From: Peribacillus loiseleuriae
Lineage (GTDB): Bacteria > Bacillota > Bacilli > Bacillales > DSM-1321
NCBI RefSeq assembly: GCF_001183985.1
Contig: NZ_LFZW01000001.1
Location: 1,333,812 to 1,397,811 of the forward strand
Direction of reading: 5' to 3'
Length of the DNA: 64,000 bases
Shown here: one piece after another, positions 28,419 to 37,696 of the stretch
Position numbering within the stretch: position 1 is the first letter of the stretch
How the letters are laid out: each line of letters begins with the position of its first letter
The notes under the pieces: generated by a model
The model's input: the letters and a program-made list of their open reading frames with translations, nothing else
What the model was told of the DNA's origin: nothing
The model's database searches: none
Translations under genes and position numbers: made by a program

Positions 28419-30131
28419 TTGAAAATAGATATGCTGATTAGAAATGCCAATGTTTTTAATAGCTTTTTAAAGAAATTCACGAAAAGTAATGTAGCGATTA
28501 TCGATGGGAATTTCTATTATGTTGGCGAACGTGACCAAGCTTTTTTTTCTGCTGACAAAGTGTTGGATGCCAAAGAGAAATATATGATTCCCGGTTTAAT
28601 TGATATTCATTTACACATCGAAAGTACGATGGTTACACCAGCTACTTTTTCATATGGAATCATCAAAAATGGCGTGACCACGATTGTGCCAGAACCGCAT
28701 GAAATGGCGAATGTATTTGGCGTTTCTGGTGTGAAGGAAATGATGAAAGCAAGCCGTGACTGTGTAGCAGATATGTTCTATGCAATTCCAAGTTCAGTGC
28801 CAGCGACAACGATGGAGACAACAGGTGGAAGTATCGAAATTGAAGATATCGATGAATTGTTGCAAACGGGTGAAATGAAGTGTTTAGGTGAAATCATGAA
28901 TTTTTATGATGTGGTTACTGACCCAACATGTAAAACGAATCAGATTTTGAATCATATCAAAACAAATTATCCTGACTTAATTATCGAAGGCCATGTCCCT
29001 AAACTACTTGATTTGGAATTGCAGCAAATGATATTTGCGGGTGTCAATTCAGATCATACACACCAAACCATTGAAGGAATGCAACAACGTATCGCTAATG
29101 GGATGTTTTTAGAAATTCAAGAGAAATCCATGACCGAAGAAATCATGTCATTCTTAACGAATGAAGCGGTGGATGAGCATTTTTGCTTTGTGACCGATGA
29201 TGTGATGCCGGATTATTTTCAGAAGTATGGTCAATTGAATCATTTACTAAAGAAGGCCATTCAAATGGGCATGTCTCCTGAGAAAGCTATATATGCCTGT
29301 ACGTATACGCCAGCGAAAAGAATGCAGATGCATGATCGCGGAATCATTGCAGCAGGAAAAATTGCTGACTTTTTACTAGTTTCAGATCTTGAATCGTTTA
29401 ACATAGAAGAGGTTTATAAAGCTGGAGAACAAGTTTACCATCAGCAAAATCCTTATAAGCAAGCGGTAGGTGGCAAAAGCTTCCCGGAAAGCTTTTATCG
29501 TAGTATCGTGCTGAAGGAATTAACTGCGAAAGATTTTGATGTATCAGTGGAAGTGGAAGATGGTAACTATCCTTGTCGTATCATTGAAGTGAATGACGGC
29601 TCTACTTTTACAAAAGAGATTCACGATACCCTGTCTGTTTCAAATGGTACGCTTAATTGGCAGGAAAGTAAGTATGGTTTAATTGCAACATTTGAGCGAT
29701 ATGGGAAAAATGGAAACCGAGCACATGGATTAATTAGTGGAGACATCATTAAGCGAGGGGCAATAGCTACAACCTATTCTCATGATAATCATAATTTATT
29801 AGTTATCGGTCATAACGTAGAAGATATGGTACTTGCTGCGAATGAAGTAATCCGTAGTCAAGGTGGTATTTGCTGTGTCGAGAATGGCGAAGTATTATCA
29901 AGAGTACCGCTTCCTGTCGGAGGAATTCTTTCAGAAGAGCCCTTAGAAATTGTTGCCGAGCAGGTGGATCATCTGACGCGTACTTTGAAATCATTAGGTT
30001 ATAAGCATTATAATGTCATCATGTCTATAAGCACCTTATCACTACCTGTAAGCCCGGCATTAAAAATAACAGATCGTGGTTTAATTTCAGTCAATGAAGG
30101 GAAATTTGTACCGCTTGTTGTTAAGGCATAA
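28419..30131 (+). CDS. ade: Adenine deaminase
   Basis: Deaminates adenine to hypoxanthine, last gene of the salvage operon. The 570 residues have the amidohydrolase metal motif GLIDIHLHIEST, the later histidines in EGHVPK and NSDHTHQ, and FVTDDVMPDYF carrying the metal-binding aspartate; the C-terminal adenine-deaminase domain ends GLISVNEGKFVPLVV. The start is TTG at 28419, placed 8 bases after AGGAGG; an in-frame GTG at 28410 overlaps that site. Together with the hydrolase it would turn imported adenosine into hypoxanthine and ribose. Confidence 0.92.
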   Translation: MKIDMLIRNANVFNSFLKKFTKSNVAIIDGNFYYVGERDQAFFSADKVLDAKEKYMIPGLIDIHLHIESTMVTPATFSYGIIKNGVTTIVPEPHEMANVFGVSGVKEMMKASRDCVADMFYAIPSSVPATTMETTGGSIEIEDIDELLQTGEMKCLGEIMNFYDVVTDPTCKTNQILNHIKTNYPDLIIEGHVPKLLDLELQQMIFAGVNSDHTHQTIEGMQQRIANGMFLEIQEKSMTEEIMSFLTNEAVDEHFCFVTDDVMPDYFQKYGQLNHLLKKAIQMGMSPEKAIYACTYTPAKRMQMHDRGIIAAGKIADFLLVSDLESFNIEEVYKAGEQVYHQQNPYKQAVGGKSFPESFYRSIVLKELTAKDFDVSVEVEDGNYPCRIIEVNDGSTFTKEIHDTLSVSNGTLNWQESKYGLIATFERYGKNGNRAHGLISGDIIKRGAIATTYSHDNHNLLVIGHNVEDMVLAANEVIRSQGGICCVENGEVLSRVPLPVGGILSEEPLEIVAEQVDHLTRTLKSLGYKHYNVIMSISTLSLPVSPALKITDRGLISVNEGKFVPLVVKA

Positions 30132-30140
30132 CTAATAAAA

Positions 30141-30175
30141 AATCCAACAGCTGATAAATAGCGTTGGATTTTTTT
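30141..30175 (+). terminator. Terminator of the purine operon
   Basis: AATCCAAC pairs with GTTGGATT, then TTTTT. Confidence 0.85.
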
Positions 30176-30565
30176 ACTATGGAGGTATACGGCATACAGT
30201 CGATAGCCGGGGGAAATGGCTGATATAATGTGACAATTGACTGATCAATGCAAGATGGGCCAATGTTTTAACAGAATCATTTAATAAACTACGGAATATT
30301 CCCCCAGGCCGGATCATTAATGGAAAATAGGTGAAATAATGTGGGTAACCGTGGGAATATATACGTTGAATTTAAGCTGAATCCTCTAACTAAATTTTTT
30401 ACGAGCTGGAAATGAAATTTACGCGCTGGAGTAAAATTTAACCAAAAACTCATCGGATCATCTGTTCATATTTTTACAAGCCAACCGCATTTATGACAAT
30501 TTTAAAAAATAACCGTAAGATGTGAAAATAAGATTTTTGGCTTCAGCTTCAATTATTTATGCATT
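30176..30565. other. Intergenic, short direct repeat only
   Basis: No gene. Two direct copies of TTTACG(A/C)GCTGGA (ending at 30410 and 30430) are spaced exactly 20 bases apart, flanked by AAATTT. The rest shows nothing I can name. Confidence 0.4.
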
Positions 30566-30598
30566 AAAAAAAGTGGTTGACCCAAAAAGGGCAACCAC
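30566..30598 (-). terminator. Terminator of the APC transporter gene
   Basis: On the minus strand GTGGTTG..CCC pairs with GGG..CAACCAC and is followed by TTTTTTT. Confidence 0.85.
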
Positions 30599-30602
30599 AC
30601 AC

Positions 30603-31994
30603 TTAAAACGTACGCTTTTTCATCACAAATGGATAGAGCAACAAGCCTACGACGAACAAGCCAATACCTAACATAAAAGTGAACATATTCGCTGTTCCTG
30701 TTTTAATCACCCAGATCGAATAAACTAAGGCAAAGACAGTGATTATTCCATCGCGAACTCTTGAGCCTTTGATGATATCATAAGTTTCCCCAGTAATGAC
30801 TAGCTTCAATTGATAGATGGCTGAAACAAGATAAGGAATTAAATAAGCAAGTGTTGCGACAACCATCGCGAAACCATATGCTTCTGTAATGGTACCTGAA
30901 ATCGTTGAAAATAAGAACAACTGAGTCAATAGATTTGTGACAGTTAATGATCGAACAGGACTTCCTTTTTTATTTGTTTTAGCAAAGAATGCTGGAAACA
31001 AATCAACTTTGGCTGCTTGGTAAGGTACCTCAGAACTGACCATGACCCATCCAATCGTAGAACCTAGAAGGGAAATGATGGCTAGTGCTGCCATTACATA
31101 GACACCTTCATTCCCAATTGCTCCTGATAGAGCATCGACAAGGGGACGGGAAGATTCACGCAATGCGGATTGTGGAAGTGCACCCATTGTTAAAAGGGTG
31201 ATTCCTATATAAATGGCTACCGCAATAAGGAGTCCTAGAATCGTCGCTTTCTTTACGTCTCTTTGTGATTTTGCTCGATTTGAAAGCATAACAGCAGCTT
31301 CAACGCCAATGAAAGCCCATAGAGTGGAGATGGCTGCTGAATTAATTTGACTTCCTAACGAAAGAACCTTACCTTCTGAATCTTGGAATCCTCCACCGCT
31401 TGATAGGTTGCTTGAATCAAAGATGAAGAGGGTGATAAAGATGAAAAAAGCAAATCCAAGAACTTTTGTAAGTGTAGCAATAAAATTTATTTTACCTGCT
31501 CCGTTATAGCTACTGACTGTTATCGTATGAATTCCCCAGAGTGCTAATGAACACACTGCAAACGTTAAGGTTTTGCCAAGTTCAAGGCTAAAGCTGTCGA
31601 TGGAATAGATGACTTTCGTGCTTTGTAGAACAGGAAAAAAGGTAGACAAGTAACCTGCAAATGCAATGATGACAGAAGCCGTTGCCGCCCAGTTTGCCGC
31701 CCAATATCCCCAAGCCATACTATAACCGGCAACTCTTCCTTTATCGGGGGAAGAGAAAATCGCTTGTGCATAACTTTGTGGCCCGGCCTTAAGATCAGGC
31801 TTCCTGATAGCTAAATTCCCGAACACAAGAGCAATCATTAACACCCCAATTCCAGTGATTCCCCAAGCGAGAGTTGCCCCTAGTGCGCTTGATACTTGCG
31901 CCAAGTTTGCAGGAAGCATGAAGATTCCGCCACCCACCATATTTCCAATCACAAATGCTGTTAATATAAATAGTCCCCATTTTTTTTGAATCAT
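30603..31994 (-). CDS. APC-family basic amino acid / polyamine antiporter (ArcD/YdgI-like)
   Basis: A 463-residue transporter with about 12 membrane helices. The N-terminal GNMVGGGIFMLPANLA is the conserved substrate-binding unwound helix of the amino-acid/polyamine/organocation family. Overall pattern (GPQSYAQAIF, WAFIGVEAAVMLSNRAKSQ) fits the basic amino acid antiporter group of arginine-ornithine exchangers. Exact substrate unknown. The ATG at 31994 has GAGAGG 10 bases upstream; the TTG at 32003 is too close to it. The second copy of the 135-base element lies 43 bases upstream. Confidence 0.85.
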   Translation of the reverse strand: MIQKKWGLFILTAFVIGNMVGGGIFMLPANLAQVSSALGATLAWGITGIGVLMIALVFGNLAIRKPDLKAGPQSYAQAIFSSPDKGRVAGYSMAWGYWAANWAATASVIIAFAGYLSTFFPVLQSTKVIYSIDSFSLELGKTLTFAVCSLALWGIHTITVSSYNGAGKINFIATLTKVLGFAFFIFITLFIFDSSNLSSGGGFQDSEGKVLSLGSQINSAAISTLWAFIGVEAAVMLSNRAKSQRDVKKATILGLLIAVAIYIGITLLTMGALPQSALRESSRPLVDALSGAIGNEGVYVMAALAIISLLGSTIGWVMVSSEVPYQAAKVDLFPAFFAKTNKKGSPVRSLTVTNLLTQLFLFSTISGTITEAYGFAMVVATLAYLIPYLVSAIYQLKLVITGETYDIIKGSRVRDGIITVFALVYSIWVIKTGTANMFTFMLGIGLFVVGLLLYPFVMKKRTF

Positions 31995-32036
31995 ATCAAA
32001 CAACCTCTCTGTTGTATTTATATCTAGACGTTATAG

Positions 32037-32175
32037 TAAAAACCATCCATGAGCCTCTACACCTAACTAAAACGATGTAAAAGGATCAGGTACTCAATTT
32101 GTATCACCTATATGAAGGTGGCGGTGCGAAGCTGGTTTTGCAAGGCCTATCGCTTTTCCGCAGAAAATACGTATA
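32037..32175. repeat. Copy 2 of the two-copy intergenic element
   Basis: Aligns with 2338-2472 (blocks AACTAAAACGATG, TCAGGT, TGGCGGTGCG, CTTTTCCGCAGAAA). Here it lies 43 bases in front of the minus-strand APC gene and could be its leader, whereas copy 1 is downstream of two convergent genes. AAAAGG..AGG can pair with CCT..CTTTT in both copies. Confidence 0.6.
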
Positions 32176-32294
32176 GTTAACTTGTTTTCTAATATCGTTC
32201 TATATCAAAATTATAGTCCAATAATTTAGTTTGGTAAAGTGATAAAACGATAAAGGAAATAAATTAATTTATTCGGAAAATTATTAATTTTATA

Positions 32295-32323
32295 TTGACA
32301 AGGAAATAATCATGAATTATATT
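32295..32323 (+). promoter_or_regulatory. Sigma-A promoter of the sulfur-scavenging operon
   Basis: TTGACA (32295-32300), 17 bases, TATATT (32318-32323): perfect -35 and ideal spacing, about 140 bases before the first start codon. Confidence 0.75.
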
Positions 32324-32393
32324 AGGTATTAATATTAAAACCAAGTTTATCGATGCGAATTATATATTTTGACAAAAGGCGCCGATTAGACAA

Positions 32394-32446
32394 CTAAAGG
32401 CACCCTCTATCCAGTTTAATGAATAGAGGGTGCCTTTTCGTTTTTT
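32394..32446 (+). terminator. Leader terminator (putative attenuator) of the sulfur operon
   Basis: AAGGCACCCTCTAT pairs with ATAGAGGGTGCCTT (14 perfect pairs), then a T run. It lies between the promoter at 32295 and the first gene, and no + strand gene lies upstream, so it probably controls read-through into the operon. The leader does not match S-box, T-box or other classes I know. Confidence 0.75.
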
Positions 32447-32465
32447 TTAGAAGGAGGATCATAAA

Positions 32466-33470
32466 TTGAATGTAAAATTAAGTATTTTGGATCAAAGCCC
32501 AATTGAAGACGGTGGGGGAGAGGTTGCACTACGCGATACAGTGAAGCTAGCTCAAAAGGCAGAGCAGCTTGGATATTATCGGTTCTGGGTATCAGAACAC
32601 CATAATTCTGATTCGGTGGCAGGCTCAGCACCAGAGGTCTTAGTTTCCTATTTACTAGCAAGGACTAATACCATTCGAATTGGATCAGGAGGAGTGATGC
32701 TTCAGCATTACAGCCCTTATAAAGTAGCCGAAACATTTAATGTTTTAGCGGCCTTAGCACCTGGAAGAGTAGATTTAGGTGTTGGGAAAGGTCCAGGTGG
32801 GCTACCTAATTCAACGAAAGCATTACAACAGGGAGGCTCAGCTCTCAGTTTTGAAGAAAAACTTCAAGGTTTACATCGATTCATACGAAATGATCTGCGA
32901 GAGGATAATGAGCTAACTGAATTAAGAGCAGTTCCAGCAGTTAAAAAGCCGGCAGATTTATTTTTATTGGGAGCAAGCGGTTCTAGTGCAAGACTAGCGG
33001 CTGAATCTAATCTATCTTATGTATTTGCACATTTCTTTAATAGTGGGGATTCTTTATTAAAAGAAGCCATTACAGAGTATCGAACTTATTGGAAAGAAGA
33101 CTTTCAACCAACTTTTATTCTTGCCTTATCCGTTATAGTAGCCGAAACGGATGAGATTGCACAATCTCTTGTGAAGTCGATGGAAGTAGTGAAGATTCAT
33201 TTTGCAAGCGGGAAATCGTTGACGTTTACTAGTCGTGAACATGCAGAGCAATTTGCTCAACAATCAAATGAGGAGTGTACAATTAGTGTCAAAGAAGCCA
33301 ATATCCTGTATGGATCGAAGGAAACAATTCGTAAGAGGCTTCTTGACATTCAGGAGATTTATAATCCAGACGAAATAATGATTGTAACACCAGTTGCCAA
33401 TTTTGAAAAAAGACTAGAATCATTTGTATTGCTAAAAGAAGCATTTTTTGATAGTACGGTTCAAAACTAA
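32466..33470 (+). CDS. Luciferase-like flavin monooxygenase (CmoO/YtmO type)
   Basis: A 334-residue LLM-class protein using reduced FMN and oxygen. Opening LSILDQSPIEDGG and the stretch GYYRFWVSEHHNSDSVAGS are characteristic, followed by GSGGVMLQHYSPYKVAE. In the B. subtilis ytmI operon the equivalent enzyme works with a second monooxygenase on N-acetylated S-alkyl cysteines. TTG start 6 bases after AAGGAGGATC. First gene of a seven-gene operon with the importer. Confidence 0.85.
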   Translation: MNVKLSILDQSPIEDGGGEVALRDTVKLAQKAEQLGYYRFWVSEHHNSDSVAGSAPEVLVSYLLARTNTIRIGSGGVMLQHYSPYKVAETFNVLAALAPGRVDLGVGKGPGGLPNSTKALQQGGSALSFEEKLQGLHRFIRNDLREDNELTELRAVPAVKKPADLFLLGASGSSARLAAESNLSYVFAHFFNSGDSLLKEAITEYRTYWKEDFQPTFILALSVIVAETDEIAQSLVKSMEVVKIHFASGKSLTFTSREHAEQFAQQSNEECTISVKEANILYGSKETIRKRLLDIQEIYNPDEIMIVTPVANFEKRLESFVLLKEAFFDSTVQN

Positions 33471-33484
33471 AGGAGGTATGTTCA

Positions 33485-34824
33485 TTGACTAAAAAAAAGA
33501 CAGCTTAAATTAGGTGTTATGCTCCATGGAGCGGGGGGGGGGGCATATGGCTTCGTGGAGACATCCCAATGCAACTATCGATGCAAGTGTGAATTTCAAC
33601 TTTTATAACCAACTAATTGAAAAGGCAGAGGCAGCTAAGTTGGATTTGGCCTTTGTCGCAGATGGATTATACATTCATGAAAAGTCTCTGCCACATTTTC
33701 TAAATCGATTTGAACCGCTGACAATACTATCTGCGCTAGCTGCGGTCAGTTCGAAAATAGGTTTGGTCGGAACACTTTCCACTTCCTATAGTGAGCCATT
33801 TACAGTGGCCCGTCAGTTTGCTTCTTTAGATAAATTAAGCGATGGCCGAGCGGGCTGGAATGCAGTAACTTCTCCATTAGAAGGTTCAGCCCTTAATTAT
33901 GGAAAAGGCGAGCACCCAGAACATGGGGAACGTTATTTAATTGCTACTGAATTTATTGAAGTGACAAAAGGGCTTTGGAATTCTTGGGAAGATGATGCAT
34001 TTATTCGTAATAGAGAAACAGGGATGTTCTTCGAGCCAGGTAAAATGCATCGATTACATCATACAGGGAAATATTTTTCCGTTGAAGGTCCATTAAACAT
34101 TTCTCGATCCAAGCAAGGGCAGCCTGTTATTTTTCAGGCTGGATCATCTGAACCCGGTAAAGAATTAGCTGCGAAAGAGGCTGATGCCGTATTTACTGCA
34201 CACGAATCCATTGAGCAAGCGATTGAGTTTTATCGAGACGTGAAAGCAAGAGCCATAGCGAACGGACGCTCACCTAATGATATATTAATTTTCCCAGGCA
34301 TCTCGCCAATCATTGGGAAAACAGATGAAGAAGCTTATCAAAAATATTTGGAAATTGCTAATCTTGTTTCAATAGACGATGCGCTTAATTATTTAGAACG
34401 GTATTTCGATCATTTTGATTTTAGGCAATACCCGCTAGACGAGCCGTTCCCAGAGCTTGGGGATATCGGTAAGAATAGTTTTCAAAGCACAACAGACCGA
34501 ATTAAAGAAATGGCGAAACAAGAACATTTAACAGTAAGAGAAGTTGCTTTGCGCGTTACTTCTCCAAAAACAAACTTTATCGGAACACCAGAAAAAATTG
34601 CAGATCTAATTCAAACATGGTTTGAAGCGGGTGCGGCGGATGGCTTTATGATAGGAGGTCCTGTTTTACCTGACGGATTGACTGATTTTGTCGATCATGT
34701 CCTACCGATTCTACAGAAACGTGGCTTGTTCAGAACTGAATATGAAAGTGATACGTTAAGAGGAAATTTAGGATTGAAAATACCTCGGAATCGATATGAG
34801 AGGGACGAAGTAACAAATAAATAA
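33485..34824 (+). CDS. NtaA/SnaA-family flavin monooxygenase (CmoJ type), 5' end frame-disrupted
   Basis: From about 33547 on there is an intact frame of some 425 residues ([49 protein letters not shown]) typical of the nitrilotriacetate/N-acetyl-S-alkylcysteine monooxygenase family. The expected start, TTG 33485, lies 7 bases after AGGAGGT. From it a run of 8 A (33491-33498) and a run of 11 G (33533-33543) each put the frame one base off. With 7 A and 10 G the N-terminus would read normally ([17 protein letters not shown]). As given, the TTG frame stops after 7 codons. Translation from GTG 33514, ATG 33526 or ATG 33547 is possible but poorly supported. Could be sequencing error, decay or slippage control. 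Confidence 0.75.
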
Positions 34825-34849
34825 TGGATAATCAGGAAGGATGAATCAT

Positions 34850-35380
34850 ATGACGGAAGTTATTCGTTTAGCAACTTTAGATGATGCAGAAAGATTATTG
34901 TATGTAACTTTGAGAGCGTACGAACCGATTCGAGAGCTGGATATAAAGTGGCCTGCGGCAACAGCAAATATTGAGTTAGTTAAACAAAACATCACGGACT
35001 TTTCTTGCTACGTATTAGAAAAGGATGGAATCATCATAGCTACCGTTACGGTTAGGACATTTGCTGAAGTTTCTGATTTAACCTGTGTTTGGTGGTTTGC
35101 TGTTGATCCTGATTATAAAGGATTTGGCTACGGGAAGAAAATCTTGGACTGGGTAGAGGAAGTGGTTATTCGTGACCAGCTGAATCAGCCGGCGGTTGGA
35201 CTGGGGACATCACCGAAACATCCATGGCTTGTTTCGATGTATGAACGAAGAGGGTATAAACGAATTTTCGAAACCAATCATGGTGACGGACAAATTGGTG
35301 TATTCATGAAGAAAAACTTGCTACCTGAGTACAAAGATAATCAAACGGAAAAACAAGAAGATGTTCGAGCAGCGAATTAA
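34850..35380 (+). CDS. GNAT N-acetyltransferase (YtmI/SnaB type)
   Basis: A 176-residue acetyltransferase. The acetyl-CoA loop is seen as DYKGFGYGKKILDWVEE, preceded by the strand CVWWFAVDPD, and MYERRGYKRIFE closes the fold. In the related Bacillus operon YtmI acetylates S-alkyl cysteines before oxidation by the flavin monooxygenases, and the neighbours here support the same role. The ATG at 34850 lies 9 bases after AGGAAGG; the ATG at 34841 abuts that site. Confidence 0.8.
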   Translation: MTEVIRLATLDDAERLLYVTLRAYEPIRELDIKWPAATANIELVKQNITDFSCYVLEKDGIIIATVTVRTFAEVSDLTCVWWFAVDPDYKGFGYGKKILDWVEEVVIRDQLNQPAVGLGTSPKHPWLVSMYERRGYKRIFETNHGDGQIGVFMKKNLLPEYKDNQTEKQEDVRAAN

Positions 35381-35427
35381 TCTAAAGAGTTTACTAAAGA
35401 ATGGTCTAAGGAGAAGGGGATTGGGAG

Positions 35428-36243
35428 ATGAAAAAACGATTATTGGTTTTATTAGGAGCGCTACTGGTTGTTCTAATGGCAGGTTGTGGTTCAAACAGTG
35501 TTCAATCTGAGAGCACAGCAAAAAATTCTGATCCAAAGGTGAAAAAAATAATCGTTGGAACAGGTACACAGTTTCCTAACATTTGCTTCATAGATGATGA
35601 TGGTAAGCTGACAGGATATGATGTAGAACTTGTCAAAGAAATCGATAAACGTCTTCCAGAGTATGAATTTGAATTCAAGACGATGGAATTTTCCTCTTTA
35701 TTATTAAGCCTAGAAACGAATAAAATTGATTTTATCGCTCATCAAATGGAAGTAAATGAAGAAAGACAGCAAAAATTCTTATTTAATGATGAGCCATATA
35801 ATGTTTTTCCTCTTCAAGTAGTCGTACACAGAGATAATCCATCCATTAAGTCCATTAAAGATTTAAAGGGCAAGAAAGTGATTGTAGGTGCTACGAGCAA
35901 CTCAGCGGTATTGCTTGATAAATATAACAAAGAACATGGCAATGAAATTGAAATCGTCTACAGTGGAAGTGGGAGTACTGATACAATCACACAAATTAAA
36001 AATGGTAGGGCGGATGCTACAATTAGTACTCCATTTGCGGTTGATTTTCAAAATGAACAGGCAGATGCCGAGCAAAAAGTGGTCGGAGATGTGCTTTCGA
36101 ATTCAAAAGTTTACTTCATGTTACGAAAAGATGAATCAGATTTGAAAGAAGCAATCGATAGAGCGCTAAAAGAGATCAAAGCTGATGGAACATTAAAGGA
36201 ATTAAGCACAAAATGGCTTGGAGCGGATTACACCGATCAATAA
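35428..36243 (+). CDS. Cystine-type ABC transporter binding lipoprotein (TcyJ/TcyK-like)
   Basis: A 271-residue extracellular solute-binding lipoprotein (lipobox LMAGC) of the polar amino acid family. GTGTQFPNICFIDDDGKLTG and SLLLSLETNKIDFIAHQME closely resemble TcyJ/TcyK, which bind cystine and related disulfides or sulfur amino acids. Spaced 47 bases from the acetyltransferase gene with its own GGAGAAGGGG site, same operon. Confidence 0.88.
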   Translation: MKKRLLVLLGALLVVLMAGCGSNSVQSESTAKNSDPKVKKIIVGTGTQFPNICFIDDDGKLTGYDVELVKEIDKRLPEYEFEFKTMEFSSLLLSLETNKIDFIAHQMEVNEERQQKFLFNDEPYNVFPLQVVVHRDNPSIKSIKDLKGKKVIVGATSNSAVLLDKYNKEHGNEIEIVYSGSGSTDTITQIKNGRADATISTPFAVDFQNEQADAEQKVVGDVLSNSKVYFMLRKDESDLKEAIDRALKEIKADGTLKELSTKWLGADYTDQ

Positions 36244-36272
36244 CATTCTCATGAAAGGTACAGGATGTATAG

Positions 36273-36968
36273 ATGGACATAACCCTTATCATTGATTTCT
36301 TTCCAAAATTAATTTCGTACCTTCATATTACTTTGTTGATATTAGTTGCTGCAGTAGCAATTGGACTAATAATTGGTGTGACAATCGCTTTAATACGTAT
36401 TTATAAAGTTCCAGCCTTCAATCGATTAGCTCTCATTTATATATCCTTTATGAGGGGTACACCAATCTTAATTCAGCTTTTCTTAATCTACTTTGGACTA
36501 CCGGCCCTTTTAACACTTGTTCATATTGATGTATCTCGTGCAAATCCCTTACTATTTGTAGCGATCACATATGGGCTAAGCTGTGGTGCATCATTCGCAG
36601 AAATTATCCGCGGAGCCGTTAACGGAGTTGAAAGGGGGCAGACTGAAGCCGCCTATTCAATTGGCATGAATGAAAAACAAATGCTGGTGCGGATTATTTT
36701 GCCTCAGGCATTGGCTATGGCTTTTCCAAACTTCGCAAATTCAGTGATAGGCTCACTAAAAGATACCTCGCTTGCTTTTACAATTGGTGTAATGGATATG
36801 GTAGGAAGAGGAAATACGCTCATTGCTTCTTCTCTACACGCACTCGAAGTATATATGACATTGTCGATTATCTATTATGGTGTTGTATTATGCTTGGAAA
36901 AAGGGTTTTCACTGTCAGAGAAAAAGCTACAAAGGTTTGAAGGAAGCTTGGCGGTAGATACAAAATAA
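36273..36968 (+). CDS. tcyL: Cystine-type ABC transporter permease (TcyL-like)
   Basis: A 231-residue His/Glu/Gln/Arg/opine-family permease with about five helices. The conserved SFMRGTPILIQLFLIYFG lies near residue 65 and the ATPase-contact loop GQTEAAYSIGMNEKQMLVRI near 125. Pairs with the next permease, which begins 17 bases on. Confidence 0.85.
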   Translation: MDITLIIDFFPKLISYLHITLLILVAAVAIGLIIGVTIALIRIYKVPAFNRLALIYISFMRGTPILIQLFLIYFGLPALLTLVHIDVSRANPLLFVAITYGLSCGASFAEIIRGAVNGVERGQTEAAYSIGMNEKQMLVRIILPQALAMAFPNFANSVIGSLKDTSLAFTIGVMDMVGRGNTLIASSLHALEVYMTLSIIYYGVVLCLEKGFSLSEKKLQRFEGSLAVDTK

Positions 36969-36985
36969 TTAGGAGATTTGAAATT

Positions 36986-37696
36986 ATGCAAATTGATATT
37001 CTATTTATTTTTACGGCATTAATCGAAATATTCAAAGCACTCCCATTGACGATGATTATTACCCTGGTCCCGTTAATGATTGGTTTTCTAATTGGGATTG
37101 GAATTACGTTAATTAGGATTCGAAAAGTAAAAGGATTGTACCGTTTGGCCAATTTCTATGTGTCTTTTATAAGAGGGACGCCGGCATTGATGCATATTAT
37201 GTTGATCTATTTGGGCTTACCACTTCTTATTGACAAACTGGCTGGCACCTTTCAGTGGGCCTTTCAATCCACATCGATTCCAATTTTGTTATTTGTATTA
37301 ATGGCCCTATCATTAACAGCCGGCGCTTATATGTCAGAAATTATTCGAGCGGGTATATTGGCAGTTGACCAAGGTCAGTTGGAAGCGGCTGAATCAATTG
37401 GAATGACGAATTTTCAAGCGATGAGACGAATTGTATTTCCTCAAGCCATTGCAGTTGCGCTTCCTAATTTATGCAATATCTTTATCGGGTTTTTGCATAC
37501 ATCTTCCATAGCTTTTATCGTGTCGCAAAAAGAATTAACGGGTGCTGCAAATATTGTGGCTTCAAATAACTTGAAATTTCTTGAAGCTTATATAGCAGCG
37601 GCTTTGATATACTGGGGCTTAACGATTATCTCAGAAAAAGTTACTGCTTTATTGGAAAAAAGAGCGACGGTTTATAATCGAGGAGGTGTAGCATGA
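36986..37696 (+). CDS. tcyM: Cystine-type ABC transporter permease (TcyM-like)
   Basis: A 236-residue second permease with the same plan ([18 protein letters not shown]; contact loop [20 protein letters not shown]). Its end overlaps the ATPase start by 4 bases (ATGA type), showing tight translational coupling. Confidence 0.85.
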   Translation: MQIDILFIFTALIEIFKALPLTMIITLVPLMIGFLIGIGITLIRIRKVKGLYRLANFYVSFIRGTPALMHIMLIYLGLPLLIDKLAGTFQWAFQSTSIPILLFVLMALSLTAGAYMSEIIRAGILAVDQGQLEAAESIGMTNFQAMRRIVFPQAIAVALPNLCNIFIGFLHTSSIAFIVSQKELTGAANIVASNNLKFLEAYIAAALIYWGLTIISEKVTALLEKRATVYNRGGVA

